Of a stretch of 64,000 bases of DNA, positions 30,601 to 43,400 are shown piece after piece. Origin of the DNA: Spongilla lacustris (Eukaryota > Porifera > Demospongiae > Spongillida > Spongillidae); contig OX442433.1 of assembly GCA_949361645.1 (NCBI GenBank), positions 1,458,973 through 1,522,972 on the forward strand. The letters run 5' to 3'. The translations under genes and the position numbers were made by a program. Position 1 is the first letter of the stretch, and every line of letters begins with the position of its first letter. Under the pieces are notes generated by a model. That model was not told the DNA's origin. It ran no database searches and saw only the letters and a program-made list of their open reading frames with translations.

Positions 30601-33600
30601 AATGGGGGGGAGGGAGGGGGGTTGGTGCCTGTGCTGCAACTATATCTCCCTCTCGTGTATCTTTGGTCTTACTTGCACAATGTTGCTATGGGAATGTTAT
30701 GTTGCTTTAGTATTTCTATATTAAGAAGTCACTAAGACTTGTTTCGGCTTTGCTGTGTGTTGAATTGAAAAGAACAGCTGTGTGTAATTCCTCTCCTGTA
30801 GATGACATGAAAGTTTCTATGTATTAAGAAGTCGTTTACTACTAAGAGGTTGTTCCAACCATGTTGAATTTAAAAGGGGTTGCTATGTTTTAGTGCTCAC
30901 CTCTAAATATTGGGCACTTAGTACTACCCCACCCACCCCCCCACCCCCCACCCCCGTGCATTATAGCTGGAACAAAGTTATGCTGACTTCTTAGTACAAG
31001 CCTGCTTTTAGCCCTGCCTTCTAGCATGTGGTGTCTGCTTTTAGCCCTGCCTTCTAGCATGTGGTGTCATTCCCATGTGATGCACTGTTAACTTTCATTA
31101 TGCAGTGCTCTGAGTGATCAACCACGAGCTCGCAGGCGCTCCCCACAAGCAACGGAAGCAGAAATGTGGGGCCAATATTGTTGTGGGGGAGAGGGAAGGG
31201 TGTTTGTGGGAGGAGGGGGGATAGTAGTACAAATGCAAGCCAAGAATGCAGTAGTGTGTTTGTGTGCCCCAGAAGCAGAAATGTTTGGGGGGGGGGGGGG
31301 GGAAGGAGGGGATAAGAGGGCTGTGTGGGGTCATACATATTTGGGCTTATTCACTATAGAGAATCATCACCTCGAAAACCACAACCCACATCTCCAGTTG
31401 CTGCCCGTGTACCGTAAGGGAGTCTGCCAAGAATGTGTAGTAACTTCATTCTCTTCCTCTCCTCCCCCCCCCCCGACTCTCCAATTTTTCCCCCCTTATA
31501 GCCGTGTGCCGTCACCGGACCCTGAGCCTCCCTCTGAAGATAGGGATCACCGTACCGTGATGTGCATGCAGCTGTCTGCGCGTGTCACTTCAAAGGAGCT
31601 GGAGAATTTCTTTGGTAAAATAGGCCAAGTAAGGGAGGTCAAGATGATTGCAGACAAGAACTCGCGCAAGTCTAAAGGCATCGCATACGTTGAGTTCTTT
31701 GACGAGAAGAGTATTCCTGGGGTAAGAAGGGCAGTGTGTTGCCATGGGACAAGATGTGTGTGCCCACCTTCTTTGTGGGGGAACTGTATGGGCCATGAAC
31801 CCAGTAAAGGTTGTGGTACGGGTTGGTGGTAATTACAATATCACAGGCAAACAAAATGAATGTTGTTGGTACTTATACAATACATGTGTAGGAATTGTGT
31901 GTAGACGCACTTGCTGTGTTTGAGTTGTAAGGAAATTTAAAAAAAAACACACACACATCACACAACCCTGTCAACAAGGATTAGTCTTTTGGGAATGCTC
32001 GGTATTTTTGCATTGAGCAGACATCTGCATATCGGGGGTTGAAACATTTACCTGCACTTGGTGTAGATGACTTGTTTATGCTACATTCACACGACGAAGG
32101 CATGGTATGGCACGACTATGGAGTATGAGGTTATGTGATATTGATTGGCTTTTTAAAAAAGAAAGCAAAACCCATAACTAGCTATAATTATTACCTGAAA
32201 TCAACCACCCCGCCATTTTAATACTATGGAAACAAGCGACTATGCATGCTTGCTCGCTGTCATGTTGCAATCTACCACAATTAAGCCATGCCGTGCCATG
32301 CTGGGTAGCATGGTTGTTGCAACAGTGCTGGCTCGGCACAGGTCGGCAGTGTTCACACGTCACATTTTAACCGAACCGTGCTGTGCCATACCAGCTGGCA
32401 CCGAGAAATTGTGCCGTGTGAATATAGTAATAGTCCACCTGCAGCCGAATTACTCCACATGCACCCAGGTCTAAGGACCCCCTCCCTGTCCCATGCTGCT
32501 CAGGCCAGTATTCATCATGCCAACGTGTGCTTCTATACTTTCTACAATGCATGACTTGTGACTTGTTTCCTGCTCCCCTATCCATCTATGCCAGAAGTTA
32601 TTTGTGCAAACCAATGTTTATCGTTAAGTTTGTGGATTTGGCCTAGCAGAGGATGTAATAATAACTGTCCGTGTTTTTCAAGGTCACTAGGTTGAGCAGG
32701 GGTTGGTGGCTGATATCTGACCGCCCATCATTAAAAAAAAAGTGTAGTCATGTGAATTAAAATAAGTGTTTACAAATAACTAGTTGAGTACAATATATGC
32801 ATTTCTTATTTGTATGAGTACTTTGATTCTCTTAAATTAGCTACATTTAAGCAATAAATGGTACAGTGTCCAGCAAAATCGGGCTTGTGGGGTTATAATT
32901 TTATCACTATAAAAATTGCATGTTGTACAAAACAACACATCTTCGCTACGTACTACGTTTTCCTTTCAAATTTCGTACACTTGTTCCCACACCATTTCTC
33001 TGTGTGAAAATCGATTTTTGTGATCTACACCTTTTCCGTGCCGTGGATACAACAATTGTTAACCCCGCCGGTTAGAATTCCTCATTTCTCCACGTACGAG
33101 TGTTGAAAACGCGTCAAATTCGGGTTGCACATAGAGGAGTCCTGTAGTTATTGATTTGTTCTGTTCGTTAATTTCTATATTATCCGTTACGGAGATACAG
33201 TTGAACAAACTACGGGCATGTTTTCCCGCTTGATTCGCGCCAATGATTTTGGCAAATCGCGTCCTGCTCAATGAATGGGAAGGCGGTGATTATAACATTG
33301 GCGCAAATCAAGCGGGAAAATATGCCTGTCGTTTGCTCAAATGTATCTCCGTAACGGATGATTCAGAAACTAACAAACAGAACAAATCAATAGCTACAGG
33401 ACTCCTCTATGCACATTCCGATTTTGACACATTTTCAACACTCGTACGTGGAGAAATGTGGATTTCTAACCCGCGGGGTTAGTGATAGTTGTATCCACGG
33501 CACGGAAAAGGTGTAGATCACAAAAATCGATTTTCACACAGAGAAATGGTGTGGGAACAAGTGTGTGAAATTTGAAAGGAAAAGGTAGTACCGTCGCGAA

Positions 33601-34165
33601 GATGTGTTGTGTAGTACAACGTGCAATTTTTATGGTGATAAAATTATAACCCCACAAGCCCGATTTTGCTGGACACTGTCCCAAATATGCAGGCACGTTT
33701 TAGTGCAGAATTTAACCCCTAAATGAATAACCTGCATTGGGATTTGGGGGGGGGGGGGGGGGGTAAGGTGTGCACCCAGCAGTAATCTATCGTGCTAGGA
33801 TCTTGGCTCTGGACTCAAATATTGGTCATGCACAGGCCCTAACACCTAATGTAGAAAGTTGGGTTCAACAAAACAGTATTCGAATTTCACAGGCGTGGTG
33901 TTAAGCATTATCCTTTGTAACTTACCACCATTGTAAATGCTTTGGGGAATGTGTATTCAAGCTATCAGTATTTGCAGCCAAAGATAGCTGCCATGTTTTG
34001 TCATTGTGTTCTTACAGGCATTGCAAATGAATGGTCAAAAGATGTTTGGCATTCCAATGATCGTTCAACCTACTATGGCAGAAAAGAACAAGTGAGCTAC
34101 CTTGCAATTTTTGTGCACATACCTTTCACTTCCATACCTCCTAGCTCCTTTGCCATGGCAGTACA

Positions 34166-34229
<64 letters not shown>

Positions 34230-35300
34230 CTGCAATTTTATTTGTTACCAATACATTTTAGTTTGAGTTGATTGACATTTTGGTGTGATATAGTATGTGC
34301 TCATCTTGGAGAAGTACAATTTGAATTTTATTCCGTTCTGAAGGTTGGCTGCCCAAGCTCAGAATTTGAAAAAAGCTGAGGGCCCGAGGAAGCTGTACGT
34401 TGGTTCTCTGCACTACAACATCAATGAAGATATGCTTAGGGCTGTGTTTGAGCCATTTGGACAGGTTGGGGAGAGTGGGTAGTTGATGTACTGTTGATTG
34501 ACTCCATTTTTTTTAAATAACAGATTGACAAGATCATAGTGCAGCGTGATGAAGCTGGTATCTCCAGAGGTTACGGCTTTGTGGAGGTAATGTGTGTGTG
34601 TGTGTATTAAGTTGTTGGGGCTTGCTGCACTTTTTCATTTGTTTAGAAACACTTTATTTTTGATTCAATAGCATTACACAAGTAAACAGAAAACAGACTA
34701 GTTGATGTGCAGGACCATGATTCGTCTGTTGAGTTATACAGTTTAAATATAATCCTTGGAGCAGTAGTATGTGTAGCTGCTCTCAACAGGCAAGCATGTG
34801 GTTGAAATGGGCCTACTTTTTCCTCTAACTGTGTCATACAAAATATCTAAGGGCATAATGAGGAATTACTTACATCCACTGGTATGCAAATGTGAACGGT
34901 CCAGATAAGTTGGCTCACAAAAATTGGATAATGAAAGTCTCCAATGTCCAACTCTGTTGTCTAGTGCCCCTGTCCCAAATGTGTCACAAGCTGCTGTGAA
35001 AAATGAATTATTGCTTACTTTAATGTGCCCTGCAGTTCAAGGATTCCGAGTCTGCCGAGAAGGCCATGTCTAACCTGAACGGGTTTGAGTTGGCAGGCAG
35101 GGCCATTAAGGTAAATCATGTCACGGAGAGAGACATGGCGGTGGTTGACAGTCTGGACGCTGACGATGCGGACATAGGCATTGGGATGACCCCCCAGTCC
35201 CGGGCCTCTCTGATGGCTAAACTTGCCGAAGGACACAATGCCGGTTGGTGGCACTGTCACTCTTTTTAGGGGGCTTGAGTTTCAAGATTGGTTTGTTTGT

Positions 35301-35355
<55 letters not shown>

Positions 35356-36343
35356 GCTGACTGTGCCACAGATTACCTCTCTACCTGTACCTGCTGCCCC
35401 CGTTGCATCCAACTGCTTTGTGCTTAGCAACATGTTTGACCCTACAAGGTAACTTGTAGTTTGATTTTGTTTTGTTGCAGTGCATTCATTCACTGTTCGA
35501 TATGGTGTTAATGATTGGATAGACTTAAGTTGTGGGATTGTATTGTAGAGCAGAGTAGGGAACACTGAAGCACTGTAGAGTGGAGTAATACCCACTCCCA
35601 ACACTGTGCACAGTATGACATGAACAACTGGAATGAAGATTATTGTTACAATTTTGCATGAGTCTAAAGTGGAGGTATCATCTAACAGCATTCCAAGTGC
35701 ACATAGTGGTTCTTTCTACTGGTCACTTTTGAGCCAGCTTTTTTTTTTCTTTTTTATAATGACAGGTGTTTATTTTGTTGCAAATTACTTCTCTCTCTAT
35801 TTGTTCCTAAAACTGTTAATATCTATTTTTTAAATTTAATTTGCTAGGGAAACGGAGCCTAACTGGGACGCAGACATCAGGGATGATGTCTATGAGGAGT
35901 GCGCAAAGTTTGGTGGGGTTATCCATATCTACGTGGACAAGTTTTCTCAGGTAAATGGTTTTGTTTGTGTGCTAATGGGTGGGCAGATTGGTGCATAATT
36001 GAGGAGCCCTGGTGTTGCCTGTACTGATTGCATTTCTTACCGTCTATGCAGGGTAATGTGTACGTCAAGTGTGCAAATGCCCAGGTTGCTGCAGCTGCTT
36101 CAAATGCATTAAATGGACGATTTTTTGCAGGTGTGTGGGTGTGTATAAATACAATGCATGTTTGTGTCTGACTTATTAACCCCCTGGTAATCATTTTGCT
36201 TCCTTTTTGAATTGGAGTGGATGACATCATTTACAGTCCTGCCTTCTTTTGCAGGCAAAAAGATTATTGCCCAGTTCATGCCAGAGGGCACATATAATGT
36301 CAAGTTTCCAACTGCTGTGACTAACACTTTTCTGAGGTCATAA
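27699..36343 (+). CDS. RBM39: RBM39/CAPER-alpha-like splicing factor (13 exons)
   Basis: Exons: 27699-27761, 28577-28632, 28708-28764, 29052-29270, 31502-31721, 34018-34091, 34344-34464, 34524-34586, 35036-35243, 35355-35448, 35848-35950, 36052-36130, 36255-36343. All join in phase to 481 residues (human about 530). It starts MADDLDVEALLEAPFKK, as in the family. Then comes an RS domain (about 45-130), RRM1 (about 145-230; RNP2 VMCMQL, RNP1 SKGIAYVEF), RRM2 (about 243-320; RNP2 LYVGSL, RNP1 RGYGFVEF) and a C-terminal U2AF-homology motif (about 378-475; GGVIHIYVDK, NGRFFAGK). RBM39 is a nuclear U2AF65-related factor acting in 3' splice-site choice and transcription co-activation. The long alanine/glutamine linker of vertebrates is short here. 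Introns 4 and 5 carry foldbacks; intron 9 ends in an AC tract directly at the acceptor. Confidence 0.95.
29271..29490 (+). repeat. Tandem copies of the RBM39-like exon 4 splice donor
   Basis: The true donor reads CATACCCAA|GTAAGTTAAATTTG. The first 220 bp of the intron repeat this junction: near 29321 (GGCCAA|GTAAGTTAAATTTG), near 29374 (CATACCCAA|GTAAGTTAAATTTG), a deleted copy near 29420 and a diverged one near 29466. Period is about 50 bp. At least two decoys are identical to the real donor through the intronic consensus. Confidence 0.85.
29645..30511. repeat. Foldback element (about 0.87 kb) in RBM39-like intron 4
   Basis: The left arm from ACAGTGAAGAACATCATACT is mirrored by the right arm ending near 30511. 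Conserved pairs include GTTGGAAACACAGACGTA and CCATACCAGTACAGAAAA. The central 0.3 kb is unpaired. No coding capacity. Confidence 0.85.
30512..31501. other. Remainder of RBM39-like intron 4
   Basis: Contains G/C homopolymer runs (31290-31303, 31465-31475) and a duplicated 38-bp segment at 31000-31065. No exon is needed here to keep the reading frame. Confidence 0.5.
32865..33682. repeat. Foldback element (about 0.8 kb) in RBM39-like intron 5
   Basis: GTGTCCAGCAAAATCGGGCT at the left is mirrored by the right end GATTTTGCTGGACAC. Arms are about 380 bp around a centre near 33275. The inner part is related to the smaller foldback at 50592-50863, so they form one family. Confidence 0.88.
34167..34227. 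repeat. (GT)n microsatellite in RBM39-like intron 6
   Basis: About 30 GT dinucleotides between exons 6 and 7. Confidence 0.95.
35305..35353. repeat. (AC)n tract forming the 3' end of RBM39-like intron 9
   Basis: The tract runs directly into ACACAG|GG, so the usual polypyrimidine tract next to the acceptor is replaced by AC repeats. Confidence 0.9.
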
Positions 36344-37431
36344 GTGCTGGCCGTCTCTTGTGATGTTGAAAAAGAAACAAAGAACAGAGCAAAAGAAATA
36401 GACACCACATTTAATTTATTGTTGTCACTGCACGCAGCGGGAGTTTTTTTTTTGTATGCTGTTGTGCATTTGTTTATGCTTTTGCTCCGTGAAACACTTC
36501 CTTGTGTGTACGTACATGTACATTATACTTTGTGTAAAAGTATTTCCGTTTGAAGCACATTCTTGCGGTTTATAGTCGAGATTAGAGCATGCGCTCTCTA
36601 AATAGAGTGATTTCTCCCAGTGGAGACCGGTAATCATGTGAGTTAGGTAATATCTGCATTTGAGAGAGAGTTCGACTGTAGTTAGTTAAAGAGTGCAACC
36701 AGTACTGGTTCTAGTCTCAGTGTCTATCAAATTGGGTGGTACTACGCCATTTATGTAGACTTCTACACTACAAAACTGCACCATCGTTTGAACTCGACTA
36801 TATGACCGATGCTTGCTGTGTGTAGTGCAGTGAATATGCGTGACCAACAGTTTCTATGTGAGGATCAGCTGCAACTTGTGTTGTAGCAGTCTTGACGAGC
36901 CTGTTAACGAAATGATCGGGCTCGTGTAAAGTTGTAGGACGTGGCCAATATAGTGTTCTTTTAGAAGTGAATTGGTAGGCGGAATAAGGGCTAAGATGCG
37001 CGACATTCAGCTTGAAGAGTGTACTATTCTATAATGCACTTCAGTTGTGGGAAAACCGCAGAGACTGGTCAAGAACTTGAAGTTACTACCCGCCACCCGG
37101 AACAAGCTCTGAAAGGTGCGTGCGTTTACGTACAATGCATGACGTAATACTCCCTGGTAATTTCATTATCTTGTGCGGATAAATATACAATGTACATACT
37201 AATTTCAGCGTATACTATTACAATAAGTATGCACACCCCCTGGTTGAAAATGTCCGGAGAGGGTTCAAAGAGGTATGATAGCCCGACCTTATGGGGGTGT
37301 AGTAGGGTAGGGTCAAAGGGTTTATATTTTGACCGAATGGAAATGGTTTTTATTTATTTATCGCAAGAGTGGGTTTAGTCCAGTGGATGTTGTAGTTACA
37401 TGTAGTTGCTCGTTAAGATGATTCCACATTC

Positions 37432-40400
37432 ATGTACACAGATACGCTGCTAGCAGCTGCTACGCCCATGATGGACGGCCTTAACCATCAAGAGCTGGCC
37501 ACACCCACTGAGGACCCCAAAGAAGCAAAGACTGATTGTCACATCACAGATGAGGGCGTCGTCATGGCGCAAAAGGATAGTAACAAAGCCTCCCCACTTG
37601 TTTCAACTTCAACTCAAAGAGCTCTTGTGGATTCACTCTCAACTGGCTGTTACGATGAGGGAGAGCTGGACTACGATGAGTTGATGGAGGGAGACAGGGT
37701 GCCGTTCAGTGCCCAGACCGCTGGCCATGAGAACACCAACTCTGAAGAGGTGGAAGAGGGAGAGGTCACATCTGACGAGGAGGGTGAAATCAAAGGTGTG
37801 TGTGTGGGGACATGTTGCATGCCACTGGGAGGGGCATTTAGAGAGGCATGGGGAGGGGGAAGGTGCAGGGAGGGGCGTGTAGAGAGGCATGGGGAGGGGG
37901 AAGGTGCAGGGAGGGGCGTGTAGAGAGGCATGGGGAGGGGGAAGGTGCAGGGAGGGGCGTGTAGAGAGGCATGAGGATTTTCCCTTCAATCATGGGCACT
38001 TTGGTTCTCACTTTGGTGCTGATGCTGCCACGCTACTACCTTTAGGGGGAGGTAAGGTAGATGATATATGGGGGGGGGGGGGGGGGTTGTAAGTGTTATT
38101 AGAAAGGTCCAATAGGTGTTATTACAGGGAAGTAGGTGCTATTAGGGGGTATGTGGAGGGTCTGGAGGTAGGTATGTGTTATTGGAGGGTAGGTTTACAA
38201 GTGTTATTTGAGGTAGGTAGGTGTTATTGGAGGGTAGGTTTACAAGTGTTATTTGAGGTAGGTAGGTGTTATTGGAGGTATGTAAGTGTTATTGGAGGGT
38301 ATTTGGAGGGTAGGTTTACAAGTGTTATTTGAGGTAGGTAGGTGTTATTGGAGGTAGGTAGGTGTTATTAGAGGTAGGTAGGTGTTATTAGAGGTAGGTA
38401 GGGTAGGTAGGTGTTATTTGAGGTAAGTAGGTGAACATTATTGGAGGAAGGTATGTGTCATTGGAGGTAGGTAGGTGTTATTGGAGGTAGGTGTTATTGG
38501 AGGTAGGTAGGTGTTATTGGAGAATAGGTAGGTGTTATTGGAGGGTATGTAGGTGTTATTAAAGGTAGGTAGGTGTTATTGGAGAGTATGTAGGTGTTAT
38601 TGGAGGTAGGTAGGTGTTATTGGAGAGTATGTAGGTGTTATTGGAGGTAGGTAGGTGTTATTGGAGGGTATGTAGGTGTTATTGGAGGTAGGTAGGAGTT
38701 ATTAGCTAAAAATTATTACGTTGGGAGTACATAAATTGCATTCCTCCTGACGTAATAATTTTTAATAAACAGAAACTAACCTGTATGACTTGACAATAGG
38801 CAACCTGCCAGACCCTCCGTCAACACGAGGGTCTGCTACGCCAGACTAGTCCAAAATGGGGTTAACCCTGAAAATTTGGCAAACTTTTTGGATGTTAAAA
38901 TTCATGGTTAATTTCTGCATGACTCTAAAAAAAAAAATCCAACCAATTGTTAGAGCAACCTGGTGATCTATTTGGTACTTATCATTACACGATACTTATA
39001 AACATAAATGGTTGAAATCTTCGTTGCTCATTTGAGGGTTGGAAGTATCCGCTTTTCCCAATGCAAGGTTCACATATTTTCTTCCAGCGTAGATAATGGA
39101 ATTACTGGATTGGCAACGCCTGTGAAAAATTGGTTCAATGCTCGACACGGTCACGTAATAAAAATTTATGGCTGAAGCTGATATACTTGAAGATCCCCTG
39201 CTCCAGGAAACTTCGGAACGACCTAAGAAAGCTTTAAGGGAGGTGAATAAAGCTCGATGGTTTCAAAACACTGTTTAGACGTTTTTTTTAGGCCTCCACT
39301 CGCTTTTTCTGATGAACAAGACTGTTGAGAGCCTTTCGTTTTTCTTGGCATGTTGCCAAGACGAAACATCTTTCCAGCCATCTAACCACTTCACGACACA
39401 CAAAGCTTATAGCCAAACATGAAAATAGGAGCGTTAATGCTACACATTGTTCCTGTCAGAAGCTCAAACCCCACAAAACTGCCTCATAATCATGCTAACA
39501 CCGCGACCTACGGCCCACTACTACGGGTCAAGCTTTTTTATTTTAAGCTTCAAAACAGGCCTACGACACGTGTAGCATGAGACAGCACCACAAGCAACTT
39601 TTGTTTTGCTTCTTACCAATGGCGTATTGCTACTAAAACCCCCCAAACCACTCTTATATGCCATAACTTACATGTGGTAACGAAAAGGTACACAAAGAAC
39701 TAGATAAAAAGTCAAGTCAGTAACCTGAATAGGACTTTCGATGATCAAAACTAACAGGCACCAACGGAAACCTCCAGAAAGATGAGAGACCAGAGTTCAC
39801 GAATAGGGCGTAACCGTGTCATGCATATAGCGTGATGTCGGTATGCAATACGCGTAGTGTTGCCAATAATTCCATTATCTATGCTTCCAGCGCCAACCCT
39901 CCATGCTGCAAGTGGTTGTGTACATCAACGTTGTTAATATGTCTCAACTGTCTCAGTGGTTCTTATATGCCTTTCATACTGCCTAACCTCTCCATCTTTT
40001 GTTATGGCTACTGGTTTATGTGTTAAATCAGTGGCATCGATACCTAAGCCAGCGGTGTGAACAAAGAGCTTCTATGCTGCTGATGGTTTTTTGGCTTGCT
40101 CCAAGCAGTAGCCATTATCCGAAATGCGCCCACAGATCTGCTTGTATGTGGTGAACAAAGCATGACAGTTGCTCCACCAACATTTCTTTCATTAGCAAAT
40201 GCACGCAGACTAAGATACTTCTTTGGCAATCCCCTGTAGCCTGTCTTCACAAGGCCAATAAAATATAGACAATGTTCATGTAAAGCAATAGCAGTGGATG
40301 CACTTGAAGACCAAGAATCCTCTACTATAATCCTCTACAATAATCCTCTACAATAATTCTCTACTATAATTCTCTACAATAATCCTCTACTATAATTCTC

Positions 40401-43400
40401 TACAATAGTCCTCTATATTAACCTCTTCCATCGCGATACCAGATTGCGGCGGATGTCCTTAGGCAGCTACTACATACCTTTGGCAGGGGTCTGGACTAGG
40501 GTAGGCGTGGCACGGCGTGTTTGGGGGTGTGGTGATATGGCACCACCCACTCGTAAAGTGCCATATCCCTGCCCAGAAATCACATCATCCTTGTTTGGTG
40601 ATGGAAAATAATATTAAAATTAAAATTTCGAGCACCACTTACACGAACGGGTGACACTTCTGGCGCATGGCATATTACGCATGCGCACTACATTTCACGT
40701 GACCACTATGCACCAATGGCGATCGGACGCGGAATGTCGGTTAACTGGGTTTAAGTACCTTAAACTGTATACAATTCTCTAATCTACTATAATTCTCTAC
40801 AATCATCCTCTACAATAATTCTCTACTATAATTCTCTACTATAATTCTCCCAAGACCCAGACCACTGTTCAGTAAGCTGTAGCGTGGTTGCTGTGGACTT
40901 ATTCACATTTGGACCAGTGAATTTCTTGCATGACATATCTTCTTTTATATCCACGGACAGCGTTATTCCTGTAATGCCATCAGCTACACTTGTCATCTCA
41001 ATCCCTATTCCTCTGGGTTTCCTGGATATTTTAGCTACTTGTGGCATTCCTTAATTTCAACAAACGTCCAGAATTCTGAAGGTTTTATAGCCTTATGCAT
41101 TGAGAGTGGAGGTACATTAGTCCGCTGCAAAATGGAACTAACAAGATGATTTGGGAACATTGATTCAAAGTATTCAAGAGGTAACTGCCTGAATGAAGGC
41201 CTGAAGTCTCCCTCTGTTGCAAAAAGATGAGCTTCATCGATAAATATTTTTCCAAGCAGATCTGAAGACTGCAACTGAAAAATAGCATCTGTAGTGACAT
41301 TTTGCACAGCAGCTTCATGTGTGATAAATAACAGTGACACTTGGTGAGCAATCTCAGTTTGGTTGGTACACAAAATTCCATGCATTGTTGCCCTGCGCAT
41401 CAAATCTTGCATCAGAGATAATGTAGGAACAATCACCACACTCGTGCGTTGCCCCTTATATAGGAATGCGTATAGGAAAAGAAAAAAAAGAAGACTTCTG
41501 CCACATCCTGTGGGCAAAATAGCTACAATACATGTATCATTGCTAGTGTTAAGAACATTATCCACAGCGGCATGTTGTTCATTAGAGTGGAATGCTGCAT
41601 TTTCATCACTGTAAAAACGCTTGAGCAGTCGCAGTGACTGTTCTGACTGAACGTTAGGGGTAAATGTGTGGCTAAAAGCATCAATGCTTGGCACAACTTT
41701 TGCCCTCTTTGATTGAAGTTCACTGGTATCTGATTCACCCACTGAGGAGATATTGTCAGCCACTTCAACTCTTAGTAGGTTTCAGTTGAGAAAAATGTGC
41801 CAGAGGCTGGGGCAACCATCTTCAACAAGGAACCAAGTAAGAATGCTTATACATCTTCTCCTTGCAGAGAAGGACACCTCAGATGATAGTTGTGCCTTAA
41901 GAGCTTTGTTCATAAGGTTTTCATGCCATTCAAGAACAAACGGTCCTCTGTTACCACCCGATGATGTAAGTCGTCTCTGTGCTAAACTTCAGTATCTGAT
42001 GAAGCTTTCTGTCCTGGAACTGGTTTCTGTTGAAAGCACTGAAGATGCAAGGGTTGAGAAAATGAGAAGCTGGCTTCCACTTGTGGAAGTTAACAACTCC
42101 AACATTTTCTCTCGTAAGCAGACTGCATGGACTTGCCAAATACTCAGTTGGAACTCAATCTCGACTTCCTTATATTGTTTCAACGAGTAAGGGTGGGATG
42201 TTGATTGTCTGCCGGGCTGCATACATACATGTATGACATTGCTTTGGCATATTGCCTAGCTCTGGAACGGTGCAAATCCATCTTGAAGGAACTTCTCCTA
42301 GGGCTCAATGGAATGACCAGTACAGATGACGTTGTGGACAACTTTGGGAACAAGTCCAATGGCTATCAAATTATGTCCAATCAAGACCCAGGCAAAGATG
42401 AAGCCTTACGTTCACGTTTATTGAGCCACATCTTCACAATACCTGACCTGAAGACATGGTTTATATATGCCATTCGTGGAGGCAGGGCAACTTACAATGT
42501 GGATGCAGCACGTAACTATGTTGCATGTACGATGAATATGTGGCTAATATAGTTGTAGTGATCCACATTGGTTCTGGCATGCCGGCACGGGCTAGTGAAC
42601 TGGAAACGTATCGCATGCAAAACAGTCTAAATTGTGCAAGAAGCATCTATTTTTTGGGCAAAAACATCTTTTTCCATCCCCAATATAGCAAGACCAGGTA
42701 ATGTGTAGGTTCCTAGATGAAGAGGCATCCCTCCTTTTATTTACAGACCTATTCATTGTACGGCCATTTGTCACATCCTTGACACACTTCTTGGAGATCA
42801 ACCCACACTATAACGAGTTTCTATTTGTCCGTCAAGGCATCTCCTTGAATCAGGATGACCTCACCAACGTTTTTTCAACAAAGTTCTCAGACTACACTGG
42901 TGTTAATATATCTTTCCAAGATTTCAGGCACATAGCAAAGTACTATGCACTAAAGATTGGCTTGAATCTGCTGTCGATGGAAAATGACTCCGACGACGAC
43001 AACTGCCAACAGGAGGACTTGTCCAGAGGTAGTCATCTTGCTGTGCACTACCCATGTGGTCATAGTGCTGCAACAGCAGATACATGGTACAGGAGGCACT
43101 CAGATGAACTTGCATCAACTTGAGAATACACATGTGTTGCCACTGACATTGAGAAAGTTGTTGAGTTAGCTCAGCACTTAGCTTCCATACAAACGTAACA
43201 AGACGTGTGGAAGCCATTGCATAACTTTTCACAGGTTCGTCACTTTGAGGACAACAAAACGGTTTCTCCTTGCCATTACCTCGACGATTCACAGCAAATC
43301 TCAGTGCAATGGGGTGAGAATTCACACCTCTTATGCACTCTTCAAATATGCTTCTCACACTTTCTTTCTGCTTGTGGAACTCGTCACATATGGCTGTGTT

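Noticed and set aside
31164..31832. 222-codon plus frame as one exon
   Set aside because: Only the part from 31502 to 31721 is the RRM1 exon; the rest is intron with G/C runs.
41753..41768. Overlapping divergent start codons of helicase and recombinase
   Set aside because: Neither begins with ATG there (TTG and GTG); acceptor-like strings suggest exon starts instead.
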